64,000 nt of DNA, taken from the IMG/VR virus record IMGVR_UViG_3300044295_000323, positions 1-64,000 of that record, one strand, 5' to 3'. Below the pieces are notes generated by a model. The model saw only the letters and a program-made list of their open reading frames with translations. It was not told where the DNA came from and did not search any database. The DNA is from a virus. The position numbers were made by a program, and so were the translations under genes. This document shows, one piece after another, positions 46,238 to 55,616 of the stretch; positions within the stretch are counted from its first letter, which is position 1; every line of letters begins with the position of its first letter.

Positions 46238-46897
46238 ATGGCACAAGACGATTATCTGAATCAGGCGATTCTCGGCGGTAGCAGCTTCTGGGATCCTAAC
46301 CGTCGCAAGGATCCCTTTAGCACGGACCCGAACGACATCGTCAAGGATCCCAGCTACGGAACGCCGCAGATCCAAAAAGTAGAGGATCGTGAGTGGCAGT
46401 CTCACGTGGATCCCTTTACGGGGTTCACGCCGAAGCACGCCATGGAAGGCTTTGACTTCGCCCGCCTGCAGGATCCCAACAAGAGCGCGAAGGATGCGTT
46501 TGCATGGCTCGCCCAGCAGGCGCCCCCGCCCCCCACGGACAACAAGGACGCGTTGGGCGTGTGGTTCAACACCTATATCAAGCCCGGCATGCAGAAGCTC
46601 GGCCACAACGTCACCGATGTCCAGGGTGACAAGTTCCGCTTTAACAACTGGCAGGGCGACTTCTGGGTCGACTACGGCCGTGGTGCCGGTGCCCCTGGGG
46701 GCGCGTTGGCGTGGCAAGCCGACTATGCCAGTGGCGGTCCATCGAACCAGGCCTACAAGCAAACGCAACAGGCGATCTTGACGCCGCAGCAGACGCAGAC
46801 GAAGACGGCCGGTGTCCCCCAGACGTACGGGCAGGGCACGGACTTGAGCAACTACTACGACTACCTGGGCCAACTCCTGAAGCCTGAGGAACGCTAA
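46238..46897 (+). CDS. Virion-associated protein candidate, 219 aa
   Basis: The central part (GFDFARLQDPNKSAKDAFAW, then VTDVQGDKFRFNNWQGDFWV and GAGAPGGALAWQ) matches a recurring module I know from phage structural proteins, where a charged strand is followed by D-x-x-R/x-GAG-x-GG-x-AW. The end has AGVPQTYGQG, shared as AGVPQSYGGQ with the next gene. The function is unknown. Confidence 0.65.
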   Translation: MAQDDYLNQAILGGSSFWDPNRRKDPFSTDPNDIVKDPSYGTPQIQKVEDREWQSHVDPFTGFTPKHAMEGFDFARLQDPNKSAKDAFAWLAQQAPPPPTDNKDALGVWFNTYIKPGMQKLGHNVTDVQGDKFRFNNWQGDFWVDYGRGAGAPGGALAWQADYASGGPSNQAYKQTQQAILTPQQTQTKTAGVPQTYGQGTDLSNYYDYLGQLLKPEER

Positions 46898-48006
46898 TGT
46901 ACAATCCCGACGAAGACCGCAATCCAGGGGACTATGTCCCGCCTCCGGCCGGGCAGTCTGACGAGACGCCCAGTAATCACACCGCTGAGCGCCAGGTGAA
47001 TCCACGCTGGAACGGTGGCTCCCCGCCCGCCTCGGCGCTCCCCACGGGCCCCGATGGGAAGACAACCCATGGCTGGGTGTGGACCGGCTCTGACGAATAC
47101 GATCCCAACGGCAACTGGACGCAGGTTCAGGGCAAGGGTATTGGATTTGGCAACTACAACGTCGGTGGTGGGCCGCCCAAGACCGGTGGGAACACCAATA
47201 CCGGCGGCAACACCTCTCGCCCTGGTGGCGGGACGTCTGGTCTCGCGGGCGTGCCCCAGAGCTACGGCGGCCAGTCGATGTTCTCAGGCAGCGTCCCCAC
47301 GCTCGATGATGCCATTCGTGAGAGTAAGAAGCTGGCGCCGGCTCCCACGATTAGCCCCTATGCACAGTTCCAGGCGCCTCAGGCGGTCGGCCTTGATCAG
47401 CGGAACCAGATCATGCAGGCGGTGTTGAACAAGCCGCAGGTCATGGATCAGCGCACGCAGGATCAGCTGTTCGAGCAGCAGAAGGAGTTGCAGAACTCCT
47501 TGGCTCAGCAATCCCGTGAGCGGGCGGCCCAGACAGGAGCCGGGCGCGGTCTCCAGTCCAACGGTGGCTATGCAGCCGCGACCAACGCCCAGATCGAGGG
47601 GGACTTCGGGCGCAACTTGCTCCAGTCGCAGCGCGACATTGCGGTGAAGGCGGCGGATCTGAATCGTCAATCAGAGCTGGCGGCTGTCCAGATGCAGGAA
47701 GCCTTGAGCCAGGGCGACTTCAATCGTGCGGCCCAAGCCTACCAGGTCCAGCTTCAGGCGCAGAACCTCTACGACGAGCTCCGGTTTAAGGCAGCGGAGT
47801 TTGACCGGGGCAACGTGGCGCTCGCGGCCCAGAATCTCATGGCCGGTCGTCAGCAGAACATGGCTGAAGGGGTCGCGTCGTTCCAGCAGTACCTGGCGCA
47901 GCGGCAGATGGAAGAGCAGATGCGCCAGTTCAACGAACAGATGGGCCTCAACTGGAGCAAGTTCGGGTGGGACCAGATCATCGGCGCCACGGGTCAGTTT
48001 AAGTAA
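46897..48006 (+). CDS. Ejection-type internal protein candidate, 369 aa
   Basis: A Gly/Pro/Asn-rich N-terminal half (GGNTNTGGNTSRPGGGTSGL) is followed by a long helical, Gln-rich half (QLFEQQKELQNSLAQQSRER, LAQRQMEEQMRQFNEQMGLN). Such Gln/Ala helices occur in T7-like internal core proteins. It starts overlapping the previous gene. The role is inferred. Confidence 0.65.
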   Translation: MYNPDEDRNPGDYVPPPAGQSDETPSNHTAERQVNPRWNGGSPPASALPTGPDGKTTHGWVWTGSDEYDPNGNWTQVQGKGIGFGNYNVGGGPPKTGGNTNTGGNTSRPGGGTSGLAGVPQSYGGQSMFSGSVPTLDDAIRESKKLAPAPTISPYAQFQAPQAVGLDQRNQIMQAVLNKPQVMDQRTQDQLFEQQKELQNSLAQQSRERAAQTGAGRGLQSNGGYAAATNAQIEGDFGRNLLQSQRDIAVKAADLNRQSELAAVQMQEALSQGDFNRAAQAYQVQLQAQNLYDELRFKAAEFDRGNVALAAQNLMAGRQQNMAEGVASFQQYLAQRQMEEQMRQFNEQMGLNWSKFGWDQIIGATGQFK

Positions 48007-48018
48007 AGGTTCCCAACG

Positions 48019-49563
48019 ATGGATGAATTCTATAAGCAGTATCTGCAGCAGATGCAGAATCAGAACAAGTGGAGCTCGCCACAGAATCTGATCAACCTGG
48101 CCACCCTGGGACTAAGCGGCATCAGCGGCCTCGCGTCCGGTAACGCAGCGTCCCGACAAGCTGACCAGAGCGCGGACCAACTCGCCTACCAGCGGGCCCA
48201 GGACGACTACATGCGGCGCCTTACGGCTCGCACAGGGCTAGAGTCGGCGATCCGTGGCCAGCTTGACGACAGGTCGGCGAGTGCGGTAAACTTCCTGAAC
48301 GGCTCCCCTCTGGGCGCCGAACAGGACTTTGCCAACAAGTACGCTCGTCTGCGCGGGCTGAGCTCGGCCGTTGAGAACTTCCAGCCCTCAGCGCCGACCG
48401 ACCCCAACATCTTGCGGTCGTATAATCCCGGCCCCAACCTGTTGAGTGCCTTCACGAGCCAAGACTATCGCAACAGCATCAGCCCAGAAGCCACCGCTGC
48501 CTCAATCGCGGAACGACGCAAGGCGCTGAACGCCGTCAATCCCGATTACCAGTTTGGTTCGATGAGCGCCTATGGGCTCCCGAATAGCCAGGACGCCGCC
48601 GTCGAGCAGTCACGTCAGGGCTTCGCCTCGGATCGCCTGTCGCGTGAAAACCAGCTCTATCAGCTGCTGGTGAACCAGATGCAGGAGGCGAGTAAGCCGC
48701 TGTATCAGGGCTCCCAGGCCGACCCAAGTCAGGCGCAAGCGGCCGCGCAGCCCGAGAAGAAGAAGGGCTTCTGGTCCAAATTGGGCTCAGCGTTGCTGCC
48801 CATCGCGGGTGTCGCTTCGAACTTTCTCCCCGGTGTTGGTCCTATCCTGGGCACGGTGCTGAGTGGCGTGGGGGGTGCAGCGGGCGGCGCCCTGAGCGGT
48901 GGCCTCAAGGGTGCCATCCTCGGGGGCGCCTCTGGTGCAGCCGCCGGATACGGCCTCAACAAGGCCGGCCTTGGTATGGATGGCCATCAGCTCAACAATG
49001 CCATGAGTGCGAAGAGCCTCCCGGTGGGGAACTTCGTCTCCCCTAGAGTAGACGGCACGCTTCCAAACTTGATGTCGTCTCCGATCTCTCAGCTCGTTGG
49101 CGGTGTTACGGCCTCAGCCCCTGGAGTGAAAAGTGGGGGTGGGGGCTACAACGGCCCCTCGATGGTGCCGCCGTGGCAGACGCCTCCGCCAGCCTCGCAG
49201 CATCCGTTCCCGGCGCCCGTGCCGAGTCACACGCCTGGTGCGTATCAGCCTCCGCAGATGGCGCCTCAAGCTTCCCATGGGCCGTCTCCGGTCCAAGCGG
49301 CGGTGTTGCAGGGTGGTCAGCCCCAGGCAGCTCCTGCGCCTCAGGACGGCCTCTCGCCCCTGATGCAGGATCCCAAGACGGGTAGCGTCCTGCGTGTGGC
49401 TCCGAAGGACATCCAGCGCTATATGTCGATGGGGTGGCGTCAGCTGCCTCAGTCGCCGTCTCTGATGCAGAGCATCATGAATACGCCGGGGTTCCGTAAC
49501 TTCAGCTCCACCCTGGGCAACGACACCCGGGGCGCGATGCGCGATCTTGGCATTCGACAGTAA
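48019..49563 (+). CDS. Ejection-type protein with glycine-zipper segment, 514 aa
   Basis: The first 240 residues are helical (QSADQLAYQRAQDDYMRRL). Residues about 255-325 are a hydrophobic Gly/Ala region (LPGVGPILGTVLSGVGGAAG, GGALSGGLKGAILGGASGAA) typical of membrane-inserting glycine zippers. The rest is Pro/Ser-rich. This fits a protein that enters the cell envelope during DNA ejection, like internal virion proteins. Confidence 0.7.
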   Translation: MDEFYKQYLQQMQNQNKWSSPQNLINLATLGLSGISGLASGNAASRQADQSADQLAYQRAQDDYMRRLTARTGLESAIRGQLDDRSASAVNFLNGSPLGAEQDFANKYARLRGLSSAVENFQPSAPTDPNILRSYNPGPNLLSAFTSQDYRNSISPEATAASIAERRKALNAVNPDYQFGSMSAYGLPNSQDAAVEQSRQGFASDRLSRENQLYQLLVNQMQEASKPLYQGSQADPSQAQAAAQPEKKKGFWSKLGSALLPIAGVASNFLPGVGPILGTVLSGVGGAAGGALSGGLKGAILGGASGAAAGYGLNKAGLGMDGHQLNNAMSAKSLPVGNFVSPRVDGTLPNLMSSPISQLVGGVTASAPGVKSGGGGYNGPSMVPPWQTPPPASQHPFPAPVPSHTPGAYQPPQMAPQASHGPSPVQAAVLQGGQPQAAPAPQDGLSPLMQDPKTGSVLRVAPKDIQRYMSMGWRQLPQSPSLMQSIMNTPGFRNFSSTLGNDTRGAMRDLGIRQ

Positions 49564-49572
49564 GAGGTACCG

Positions 49573-50448
49573 ATGAGCTTTCTTGACATTCTTGGCGGAC
49601 TCGCCGGCGGTCTGAACTCGGGCTTGGGCCAGGTCCAGGCTCGACAGGACGAGCAGCGCAAGCTGGCCAATATCGACAAAGAAGCCCTGCTGCGTCAGTA
49701 CCAGGAGAAGCGTCTCCAGGACGCCCAGGACCTAGCTGAAGCGCAGGCCCAGTACGGCGCGATGGAAGACGGGGTCGAGCACGATCCTACCGATCCCGTA
49801 TTGGGGCATCTGGTCAAACGTCTGGGCGCCGCCGCGTTCATCAAGGGTCCCAACGGTGGGCTGATGAAGAAGCAGCGGGCCGCTGATGCGTTGGCCGAGA
49901 TCAACCTTGCTGAAGCGCAGAAGAACCAGCCCATCAACGCCCTGAAGCGCGAAATGGAAGCAGGCGACCTGGGCCGGCGTCAGGCTCTCATTAAGAGCTT
50001 GGAGTCGCAGTTCGGGCCCGATTGGCAGTCCCAGCTGGCCAACCCCAAGATCCCCCTGGACAAGCGCCAGGCCTGGGGTCAGCAGCTGTTTGGCAAGAAT
50101 GATGCCCTCTACAGCCCACAGGAACGTCTCCAATATAGTGATGTGGTGGCGGCCGCGCATGAGAATGCGATGGCAATGGCCCCGTATCGTGCCGCTGGCG
50201 CCCAGGCGTCTTTGGCTCAGGCTGGTGACGTCTCGATCAACAACAAGCAGAAGTACGAAGATCAGTTTGACAAACTGACCGAGAAGAACATGAAGATGAT
50301 GATGCTGAAGATGAACAACTTGCCGGAATATCTGCGGTTGCGTTCAGCATTTGTGCAAGAACAGATGGGGCCAACTGGCCCTGCCCCTGCAGCGCCCCAG
50401 TCTGGCGGTCGCATCGTCTACGACGTCAACGGTAATCCGATTCGCTAA
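49573..50448 (+). CDS. Helical ejection-type protein, 291 aa
   Basis: Heavily helical and charged (QVQARQDEQRKLANIDKEAL, then LLRQYQEKRLQDAQDLAEAQ) with a short beta end GGRIVYDVNGNPIR. It is preceded by AGAGGTACCG. It probably forms part of the internal core with its neighbours. Confidence 0.65.
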   Translation: MSFLDILGGLAGGLNSGLGQVQARQDEQRKLANIDKEALLRQYQEKRLQDAQDLAEAQAQYGAMEDGVEHDPTDPVLGHLVKRLGAAAFIKGPNGGLMKKQRAADALAEINLAEAQKNQPINALKREMEAGDLGRRQALIKSLESQFGPDWQSQLANPKIPLDKRQAWGQQLFGKNDALYSPQERLQYSDVVAAAHENAMAMAPYRAAGAQASLAQAGDVSINNKQKYEDQFDKLTEKNMKMMMLKMNNLPEYLRLRSAFVQEQMGPTGPAPAAPQSGGRIVYDVNGNPIR

Positions 50449-53111
50449 TGCCAGTCATCATTCGAGATAACCAAGGCCGGGAACATGAATTCCCGGACGG
50501 GTTTGATCCACAGCGTGCGGCCGCTATTGTGAGGGCCTCCACCGGAGGGCAGACCCCCGGTCCCGCTCCTACGCCGGCGCTCCCAACGACGACACCGGAC
50601 GCAGGCCCTGCGGAGGCTGAAGGTCTGCCTAAGGATCATACCATGTTGGAGACCGCCTTGGGCGTCCTCAACACGGTCCCGCGTTTGATCGAGGGTGGCG
50701 CCACCAATGCCATGCAGGTGGCCAAGGGCAAGAAGTCGTTTGGTCAGGGCCTCTTGGATACCGCCAAGGAACTGAACCCCTACAGTACGACGACGGGCGA
50801 GACGCCGCTCGCTGAGCTCGGCATGGAGCCTGGCCTAGCGCGGACGGCCCTCGGCTTCGGGTTGGACATTGCGGCGCCTGTGGGCCCTGTTGGTGCCGCT
50901 GCGGGTCTGGGCGCCAAGCTGCTCGGGAAGGGCGTCGGCAAAGCGGCGATGAAGGTGGCGCCTGAAGTCTCCGGCAAGGTGGTCAAGGGCTTCAACGACG
51001 CGTTCGTGCTCTATCCAGGGCTGGATACGTTCGTGGGCAAGTCGGGCCTGACCGCGCAGGATCGCCTGCGCTTGAACGAGTCTCAGATCCACGCGGCCCA
51101 CGCGGCCGTCAAGAACGAGCTCGCCAAGATCTTCGCTGGCATCCAGGATGCGGACCGGGCCAAGATCGCCGACTACATGAACGATCCGGTGACGTTTGCG
51201 CTCTCCGACCAGACGCACCTTGATGCGGCGTCGAAGGCCAAGACGTTGCTGGATAACCAGTTCGCTCGCGAAATCGAGAAGGGCGTCCAGCACCGTTGGA
51301 AACTCGGTGATAGTGGCGAAGTGTTGTTGGACGATCAGCTCAAACCGATCTCAAACAAGATCGACAACTACTACCCGTGGGTCATGCCGGCCCGCGACGG
51401 GCGCAATGTGCTCGAAGTCAACGCGCTCCCGACAGCTAACCGCTTCAACAAGGCGCGTACGCTCGAAGACTGGGCCGCCGCCAAGGACGCGGGCGCCGAA
51501 GTTGATCCCATTCAGGCCATCAGCAAGCGTATTAACGTGGGTGAGCGTGCCGCGACGAACGCCGGATTGTTTGAAGACATGGCGAAGGAGTTCGGTGTCG
51601 AGCTCAAGAAGGGGGCCCGTCTGCCCCAGGGCTATCGACGCCTGAATCCGGATCGACTCCAGTTGGTCGACTTGGACAAACTGGATGCGCTCCAGGGCGT
51701 TGTGTTGCCGAATGAGATTGCGGACGCACTGGAAAAGAATCACGTCATCTTCAAGGATCCCCAGGGATTTGGGGCCTTGTTGAAGAACATCAACCAGGGC
51801 TTTAAGACGGTCGTTACCTCGTGGAACCCAGCCCACCATGCCAATAACTTGCATGGCAACATGGCGCTGATGGCCATGGGTGGTATGACGCCGCAGGGCA
51901 TTGCTCGCGCCTATAGCCCGGGCGAGCTGCGAAACTTGACGACGCTGTTGGGCGATCCGCTGAAGCCGACGCCCCAGAACGTCCTCGATACGTTGCGGAA
52001 CCAGAAGCTAGTCCCCAATATGACCGTTGGGGATGCGCTCGATGCCGCCAAGAAATATAACCTGTTTGGCTCCAGCGAGGCGAGCATCGACCTGGAGCGT
52101 GCGTTGGGCCATGACAAGGGAGTCATTGGGCGAATCACCGATAAGGCTCGCTACAACTCCAGTCGCTACATCGAAGATCCAGCCAAGTGGGCGCTCTTCA
52201 AGGACCAGCTCCTGAAAGGTAAGTCCGCCGAACAAGCCGCGATTCACGTCAAGAATCACCTGTTTGACTACGCAGAACTGACGGACACGGAGAAAGCCAT
52301 CCGCGATTACGGCCTCATGCCCTTCTACACCTGGATGCGGAAGAACCTTCCGCTCCAGGCTCAGAAGGCAACTGAGGGTAGCCTGGGTCTGGAAAGCCTC
52401 AACCCGATGGCGAAGCAGACGTTCCGCCGTCTCAACCTCACGTACGATTTGCCGAACAAGTTGAATCCGGCCCAGGAAGGGATCCAGGACCCCCAGTGGA
52501 TGCGCGAGGACGGCTATGTGCCAAACCCCCTGGCGCCCGAAGGGGAAGACGGCTCCCGGCAGATGGTTCGGCTGGCAAACCCCAGCCTGGATCTGAACAA
52601 GCTGAGCCCGAACGCGCTGGCCAGCCAGTTGGGTCCTATTCCTAAGACGTTGATTGAACTGGCGACGGGCCGAGATCTCCGGACGGGGAAGCAAGTCCTG
52701 GGAACGCCCGATGGCTACGTGGCCGCGAATCCTCTTAGTGCTGTGTTGGAACAGGCGCGCATGAAGGGGGCTCCACTGGGGCCGCTCGCAGCCGGCGCCC
52801 AGTCCACCATCGACGGCAAGGTGATCCAGCCCGAGGCGATCGCGTTCGCCCTCAATCATATTCCCCAGCCGTGGGTCCCCTACCTGCAGCGGGTGGCGGG
52901 CGATCCTGGCGAAACGATCGGGACCAAGATGAATACGCCCATCGGCAAGAAGGTCATGAGCTTCGTCCTTCAGGGGCTCGGGCTGACGATGCGCGACATT
53001 ACGCCGGAACAGCAACTCCAGATTTTCCAGAAACTTATGGACAATCTGACCGATAAGCCCATCAAGAACGAGATGATTAAGGCGACGGGGGCAGCTCTGC
53101 GTAACCAATAA
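50448..53111 (+). CDS. Large internal virion or ejection protein, 887 aa
   Basis: The largest protein of the arm. The beginning MPVIIRDNQGREHEFPDGFD is a start used by many large phage virion proteins. There is a hydrophobic Gly/Ala segment at about residues 140-170 (GLDIAAPVGPVGAAAGLGAK) and a conserved-looking module WNPAHHANNLHGNMALMAMG with a central helical body. No catalytic motif is clear. Inferred role: DNA ejection channel or chaperone. It overlaps the previous stop. Confidence 0.7.
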   Translation: MPVIIRDNQGREHEFPDGFDPQRAAAIVRASTGGQTPGPAPTPALPTTTPDAGPAEAEGLPKDHTMLETALGVLNTVPRLIEGGATNAMQVAKGKKSFGQGLLDTAKELNPYSTTTGETPLAELGMEPGLARTALGFGLDIAAPVGPVGAAAGLGAKLLGKGVGKAAMKVAPEVSGKVVKGFNDAFVLYPGLDTFVGKSGLTAQDRLRLNESQIHAAHAAVKNELAKIFAGIQDADRAKIADYMNDPVTFALSDQTHLDAASKAKTLLDNQFAREIEKGVQHRWKLGDSGEVLLDDQLKPISNKIDNYYPWVMPARDGRNVLEVNALPTANRFNKARTLEDWAAAKDAGAEVDPIQAISKRINVGERAATNAGLFEDMAKEFGVELKKGARLPQGYRRLNPDRLQLVDLDKLDALQGVVLPNEIADALEKNHVIFKDPQGFGALLKNINQGFKTVVTSWNPAHHANNLHGNMALMAMGGMTPQGIARAYSPGELRNLTTLLGDPLKPTPQNVLDTLRNQKLVPNMTVGDALDAAKKYNLFGSSEASIDLERALGHDKGVIGRITDKARYNSSRYIEDPAKWALFKDQLLKGKSAEQAAIHVKNHLFDYAELTDTEKAIRDYGLMPFYTWMRKNLPLQAQKATEGSLGLESLNPMAKQTFRRLNLTYDLPNKLNPAQEGIQDPQWMREDGYVPNPLAPEGEDGSRQMVRLANPSLDLNKLSPNALASQLGPIPKTLIELATGRDLRTGKQVLGTPDGYVAANPLSAVLEQARMKGAPLGPLAAGAQSTIDGKVIQPEAIAFALNHIPQPWVPYLQRVAGDPGETIGTKMNTPIGKKVMSFVLQGLGLTMRDITPEQQLQIFQKLMDNLTDKPIKNEMIKATGAALRNQ

Positions 53112-53135
53112 GGGTGTGTAGCATCTTACTTAATG

Positions 53136-53157
53136 TGGGTAGATCTTTACCCATTTT
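53136..53157 (+). terminator. Weak intrinsic terminator
   Basis: TGGGTA-GATCTT-TACCCA followed by TTTT, 25 bases beyond the large ejection gene. The stem is only six pairs, so termination is likely partial. Confidence 0.55.
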
Positions 53158-53167
53158 GGGAGACGGG

Positions 53168-53602
53168 ATGCCTCAGACACACGAAGAGCGGCTCACATAT
53201 CAACGACGGAAGCGTCGGGAAGTGGGCGACCGATACACGAAGAAGTACGAAAAGACCCCTAAAGGCTTCGTCATGCGCGCCTACAGAAACATGCAATCGC
53301 GTGTCACTGGGGTGCAGACCAAGAAAGCTCATCTGTATAAAGGTCTTACTCTCCTTGATCGCCAGGAGTTTTATAGCTGGGCTTTGGATGACTCAGAATT
53401 TCGTCGGCTCTACAAACGGTGGGTTGAGACAGGCTATGAGCATCGTCTGACCCCCTCGATCAATCGGATCGATTCCAACAAAGGTTACACGCTTGACAAC
53501 TTAGAGTGGGTTACGCACTCCGTCAATTCGTCACTGGGGGGTGCGAGCAGTAAGCGCCGCCACGTTCGTTCACTTCTTGAGGTCTATGAACATGTCGGCT
53601 AA
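53168..53602 (+). CDS. HNH-type homing endonuclease-like protein, 144 aa
   Basis: The ATG at 53168 has GGGAG six bases upstream. A basic N-terminal region (YQRRKRREVGDRYTKKYEK) precedes SINRIDSNKGYTLDNLEWVT, the ending seen in many phage HNH endonucleases (S-x-DRID-x-x-KGY...N-x-x-W). The N-terminal cysteines of classical HNH are absent, so it may be a shortened or AP2-linked form. More AT-rich than its neighbours. Confidence 0.7.
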   Translation: MPQTHEERLTYQRRKRREVGDRYTKKYEKTPKGFVMRAYRNMQSRVTGVQTKKAHLYKGLTLLDRQEFYSWALDDSEFRRLYKRWVETGYEHRLTPSINRIDSNKGYTLDNLEWVTHSVNSSLGGASSKRRHVRSLLEVYEHVG

Positions 53603-54341
53603 CAAGCTTGAATCTATTCTGATTGTCCCGGATTGCCACATTCCATACCACGATGCGGCTGCGTTTGAGCTGATGCTTAAGGTAGGGAAGGATCTCAAAC
53701 CGAAGCATCTCTATACGATTGGGGACTTTGTTGACTTCTACACGGTGAGTAGTCATTCGAAAGACCCCAACCGTACGATCCATCTGGCGGACGAACTCAA
53801 GGCCGCCGAAAAGGAATTGGACCGCTTGGATCGCCTGGGGGCCCAGAACAAGGTCTATATCGGCGGCAACCACTGTGATCGCCTGACGCGCTACTTGCAA
53901 GATAAGGCGCCAGAACTCTTCAATGTGGTCAAGATCCCCGATCTTTTGCATCTGAATGATAGGGGCTGGAAGTATGTACCGTATAAGGCCCACACCAAGC
54001 TGGGTAAAGTCCACTTGACCCACGACGTGGGCACGGCTGGACGCAATGCGATCTTCAAGTGTCTGGACACCTACCAACACTCCGTCATCACTGGACACAC
54101 CCATCGATTGGCATATGTGGTTGAAGGGAACGCCGTTGGCGAGTTCAAGCTGAGCGCCCAGTTTGGCTGGCTCGGGGACGCGGCCAAAGTGGACTACATG
54201 CAGGAAGCCAAAGTCCTGAAAGATTGGGCGTTAGGTTTTGGCGTGGGCTACTACGAGCCGCTCACTGAATACGTCTATATGACCCCGGTACCCATTGTCA
54301 ACCACACGTGCGTGGTCAATGGGAAGTTGTACAAAGTCTAA
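53592..54341 (+). CDS. Calcineurin-like metallophosphoesterase, 249 aa
   Basis: Metal-binding motifs are in order: PDCH (13-16), GDFVDF (about 44), GGNHC (about 92), THD and GHTHR (about 170). The enzyme hydrolyses phosphoesters or phosphodiesters with two metals. Its phage substrate is unknown. Phage relatives include nucleases and phosphatases acting on nucleic acids. The start at 53592 has GAGG nine bases upstream and overlaps the HNH gene. Confidence 0.85.
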   Translation: MSANKLESILIVPDCHIPYHDAAAFELMLKVGKDLKPKHLYTIGDFVDFYTVSSHSKDPNRTIHLADELKAAEKELDRLDRLGAQNKVYIGGNHCDRLTRYLQDKAPELFNVVKIPDLLHLNDRGWKYVPYKAHTKLGKVHLTHDVGTAGRNAIFKCLDTYQHSVITGHTHRLAYVVEGNAVGEFKLSAQFGWLGDAAKVDYMQEAKVLKDWALGFGVGYYEPLTEYVYMTPVPIVNHTCVVNGKLYKV

Positions 54342-54397
54342 CCATCATTGTCAACAACTCGTTCGCAGCCCTAGGAAAGGTCTATCGAGGCTAATCC

Positions 54398-55237
54398 ATG
54401 CCCGTAACTAAACTTCCACCCAACTCCCTGCTAGAGGAGATCAAGCGCTACCTGGAACAGATGGCCCAGCCCGGCCTGAACGACTCTGTGCCCGTGGCCC
54501 AAGGCAAAGGCTTCGTCAGCGGTGCCCTCCAGTCGATGATCCCCAGTGAAAAGGATCAAGTGCTCCCGATGCCCATGGCTACGGTCGAGGAGCCAATGAT
54601 GGTGGCCGGTAAGCGTATTCACTCTCTATTGAGAAACCATCCCATCGACCAACTCCAACGCATGATCGATCAGGGATACGACGTTGAAAACGTCTGGTTT
54701 CACGGCACTAATTTTAGAGCAAATAGCGGTCTTGCCACTGATAATGGTGATCCTCCTGGTTTGTGGGATTGGCCAGCTAAACTTTCAAATCCGCACGATC
54801 CTAAAGGATTTTCTCATATTAAGCCGAGCGGAAGTGGGGTAAATGGGCCTGGAATTTACCTGACAAATCAGCCGGCAGAAGCTGATGAGTATGCCAAGTG
54901 GGGCGGCCACATCTATCCTGTTGTCACAAAAGGCACTACCAAAGTAGTGAACCGCATGGATGAAAATCAACCGGTGTTCGACGGAGGTATAAGAGGCATA
55001 CCTCTTGGTAGATCTTCCGATCCAGGAACAGACAGTCTTCAGTATCATGGTGGGCCGGATTACTTAGTGACCCCGAGGTGGGAAGGTGATTCTTTGCATA
55101 AAATTGTGAGGGCACCTAAAGACGTCAGATCAATCTTTGCCAAGTTCGATCCCACAAAGTCTGACCACGCGGATCTCTTGGCGTCGTTTCTTGCAGCACT
55201 CGGCGTTGGAATGGGAGCACATGAGCGCAAAGACTAA
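54398..55237 (+). CDS. ADP-ribosyltransferase-like protein (ART-PolyVal type), 279 aa
   Basis: The first 95 residues are a helical tail module. The rest has VWFHGTNF (H of the H-Y-E triad), GIYLTNQPAEADEYAK (Y), a YHGGPDYLV loop and the closing APKDVRSIFAKFDPTKSDHA, the typical end of phage-linked ART domains (IRS-x-x-AxFDP). These enzymes transfer ADP-ribose from NAD to host targets or act inside virions as injected toxins. The catalytic glutamate is not certain. The DNA becomes more AT-rich from about 54700, a sign of a separate origin for the domain. Confidence 0.65.
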   Translation: MPVTKLPPNSLLEEIKRYLEQMAQPGLNDSVPVAQGKGFVSGALQSMIPSEKDQVLPMPMATVEEPMMVAGKRIHSLLRNHPIDQLQRMIDQGYDVENVWFHGTNFRANSGLATDNGDPPGLWDWPAKLSNPHDPKGFSHIKPSGSGVNGPGIYLTNQPAEADEYAKWGGHIYPVVTKGTTKVVNRMDENQPVFDGGIRGIPLGRSSDPGTDSLQYHGGPDYLVTPRWEGDSLHKIVRAPKDVRSIFAKFDPTKSDHADLLASFLAALGVGMGAHERKD

Positions 55238-55616
55238 AGACCCCCAGTTCGTGATCGTCAAAGCACAGCCTGACGTCCCAGTTAAGGGGCTAGAAGTGTG
55301 GGGCTGTGAATGGGAAGACGCGCACTGGGATAGTGGCGAATATGAAAAGGGGCAAACTAACCATCGTCCCGTCAACTACGTCAGCGTAGGTATTCTACTC
55401 AAAGACGATGATGTAGGGTTTGCCGTTGCAACTGACATTTGTGAGACTGGTACCTTTCGTGGAATCAATTTTGTCCCGACGAAAATGGTCGTGCGAAAGT
55501 GGCGGATTGGGAAGCTGGCACCCTCAAATCGACAAAGTCGGTCGACGCCCACGTCTCCAGCCAGTCACTTGAAATCGACTGAGACCATTTCAGATACGCA
55601 ATCCGAGCCAAGTTAA
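55221..55616 (+). CDS. Hypothetical protein with disturbed C-terminus, 131 aa
   Basis: The ATG at 55221 follows GGGAG and overlaps the previous gene. The first 92 residues form an alpha/beta domain (FVIVKAQPDVPVKGLEVWGC, VSVGILLKDDDVGFAVATDI). After TKMVVRKWRIGKLAPSN the sequence is low-complexity Ser/Thr/Pro because it runs antisense through an endonuclease VII remnant. The original end seems lost. Confidence 0.6.
   Translation: MSAKTKDPQFVIVKAQPDVPVKGLEVWGCEWEDAHWDSGEYEKGQTNHRPVNYVSVGILLKDDDVGFAVATDICETGTFRGINFVPTKMVVRKWRIGKLAPSNRQSRSTPTSPASHLKSTETISDTQSEPS

Noticed and set aside
45761-47065. 434-codon minus-strand frame
   Set aside because: Antisense to three coupled virion genes, no start context, low-complexity Arg/Leu/Gly content.
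52008-53108. 366-codon minus-strand frame
   Set aside because: Antisense to the large ejection gene; composition is that of a shadow frame.
50448-53111. Tape-measure protein
   Set aside because: No long hydrophobic coiled-coil repeats and no tail-tube or sheath genes nearby; an internal virion protein fits better.
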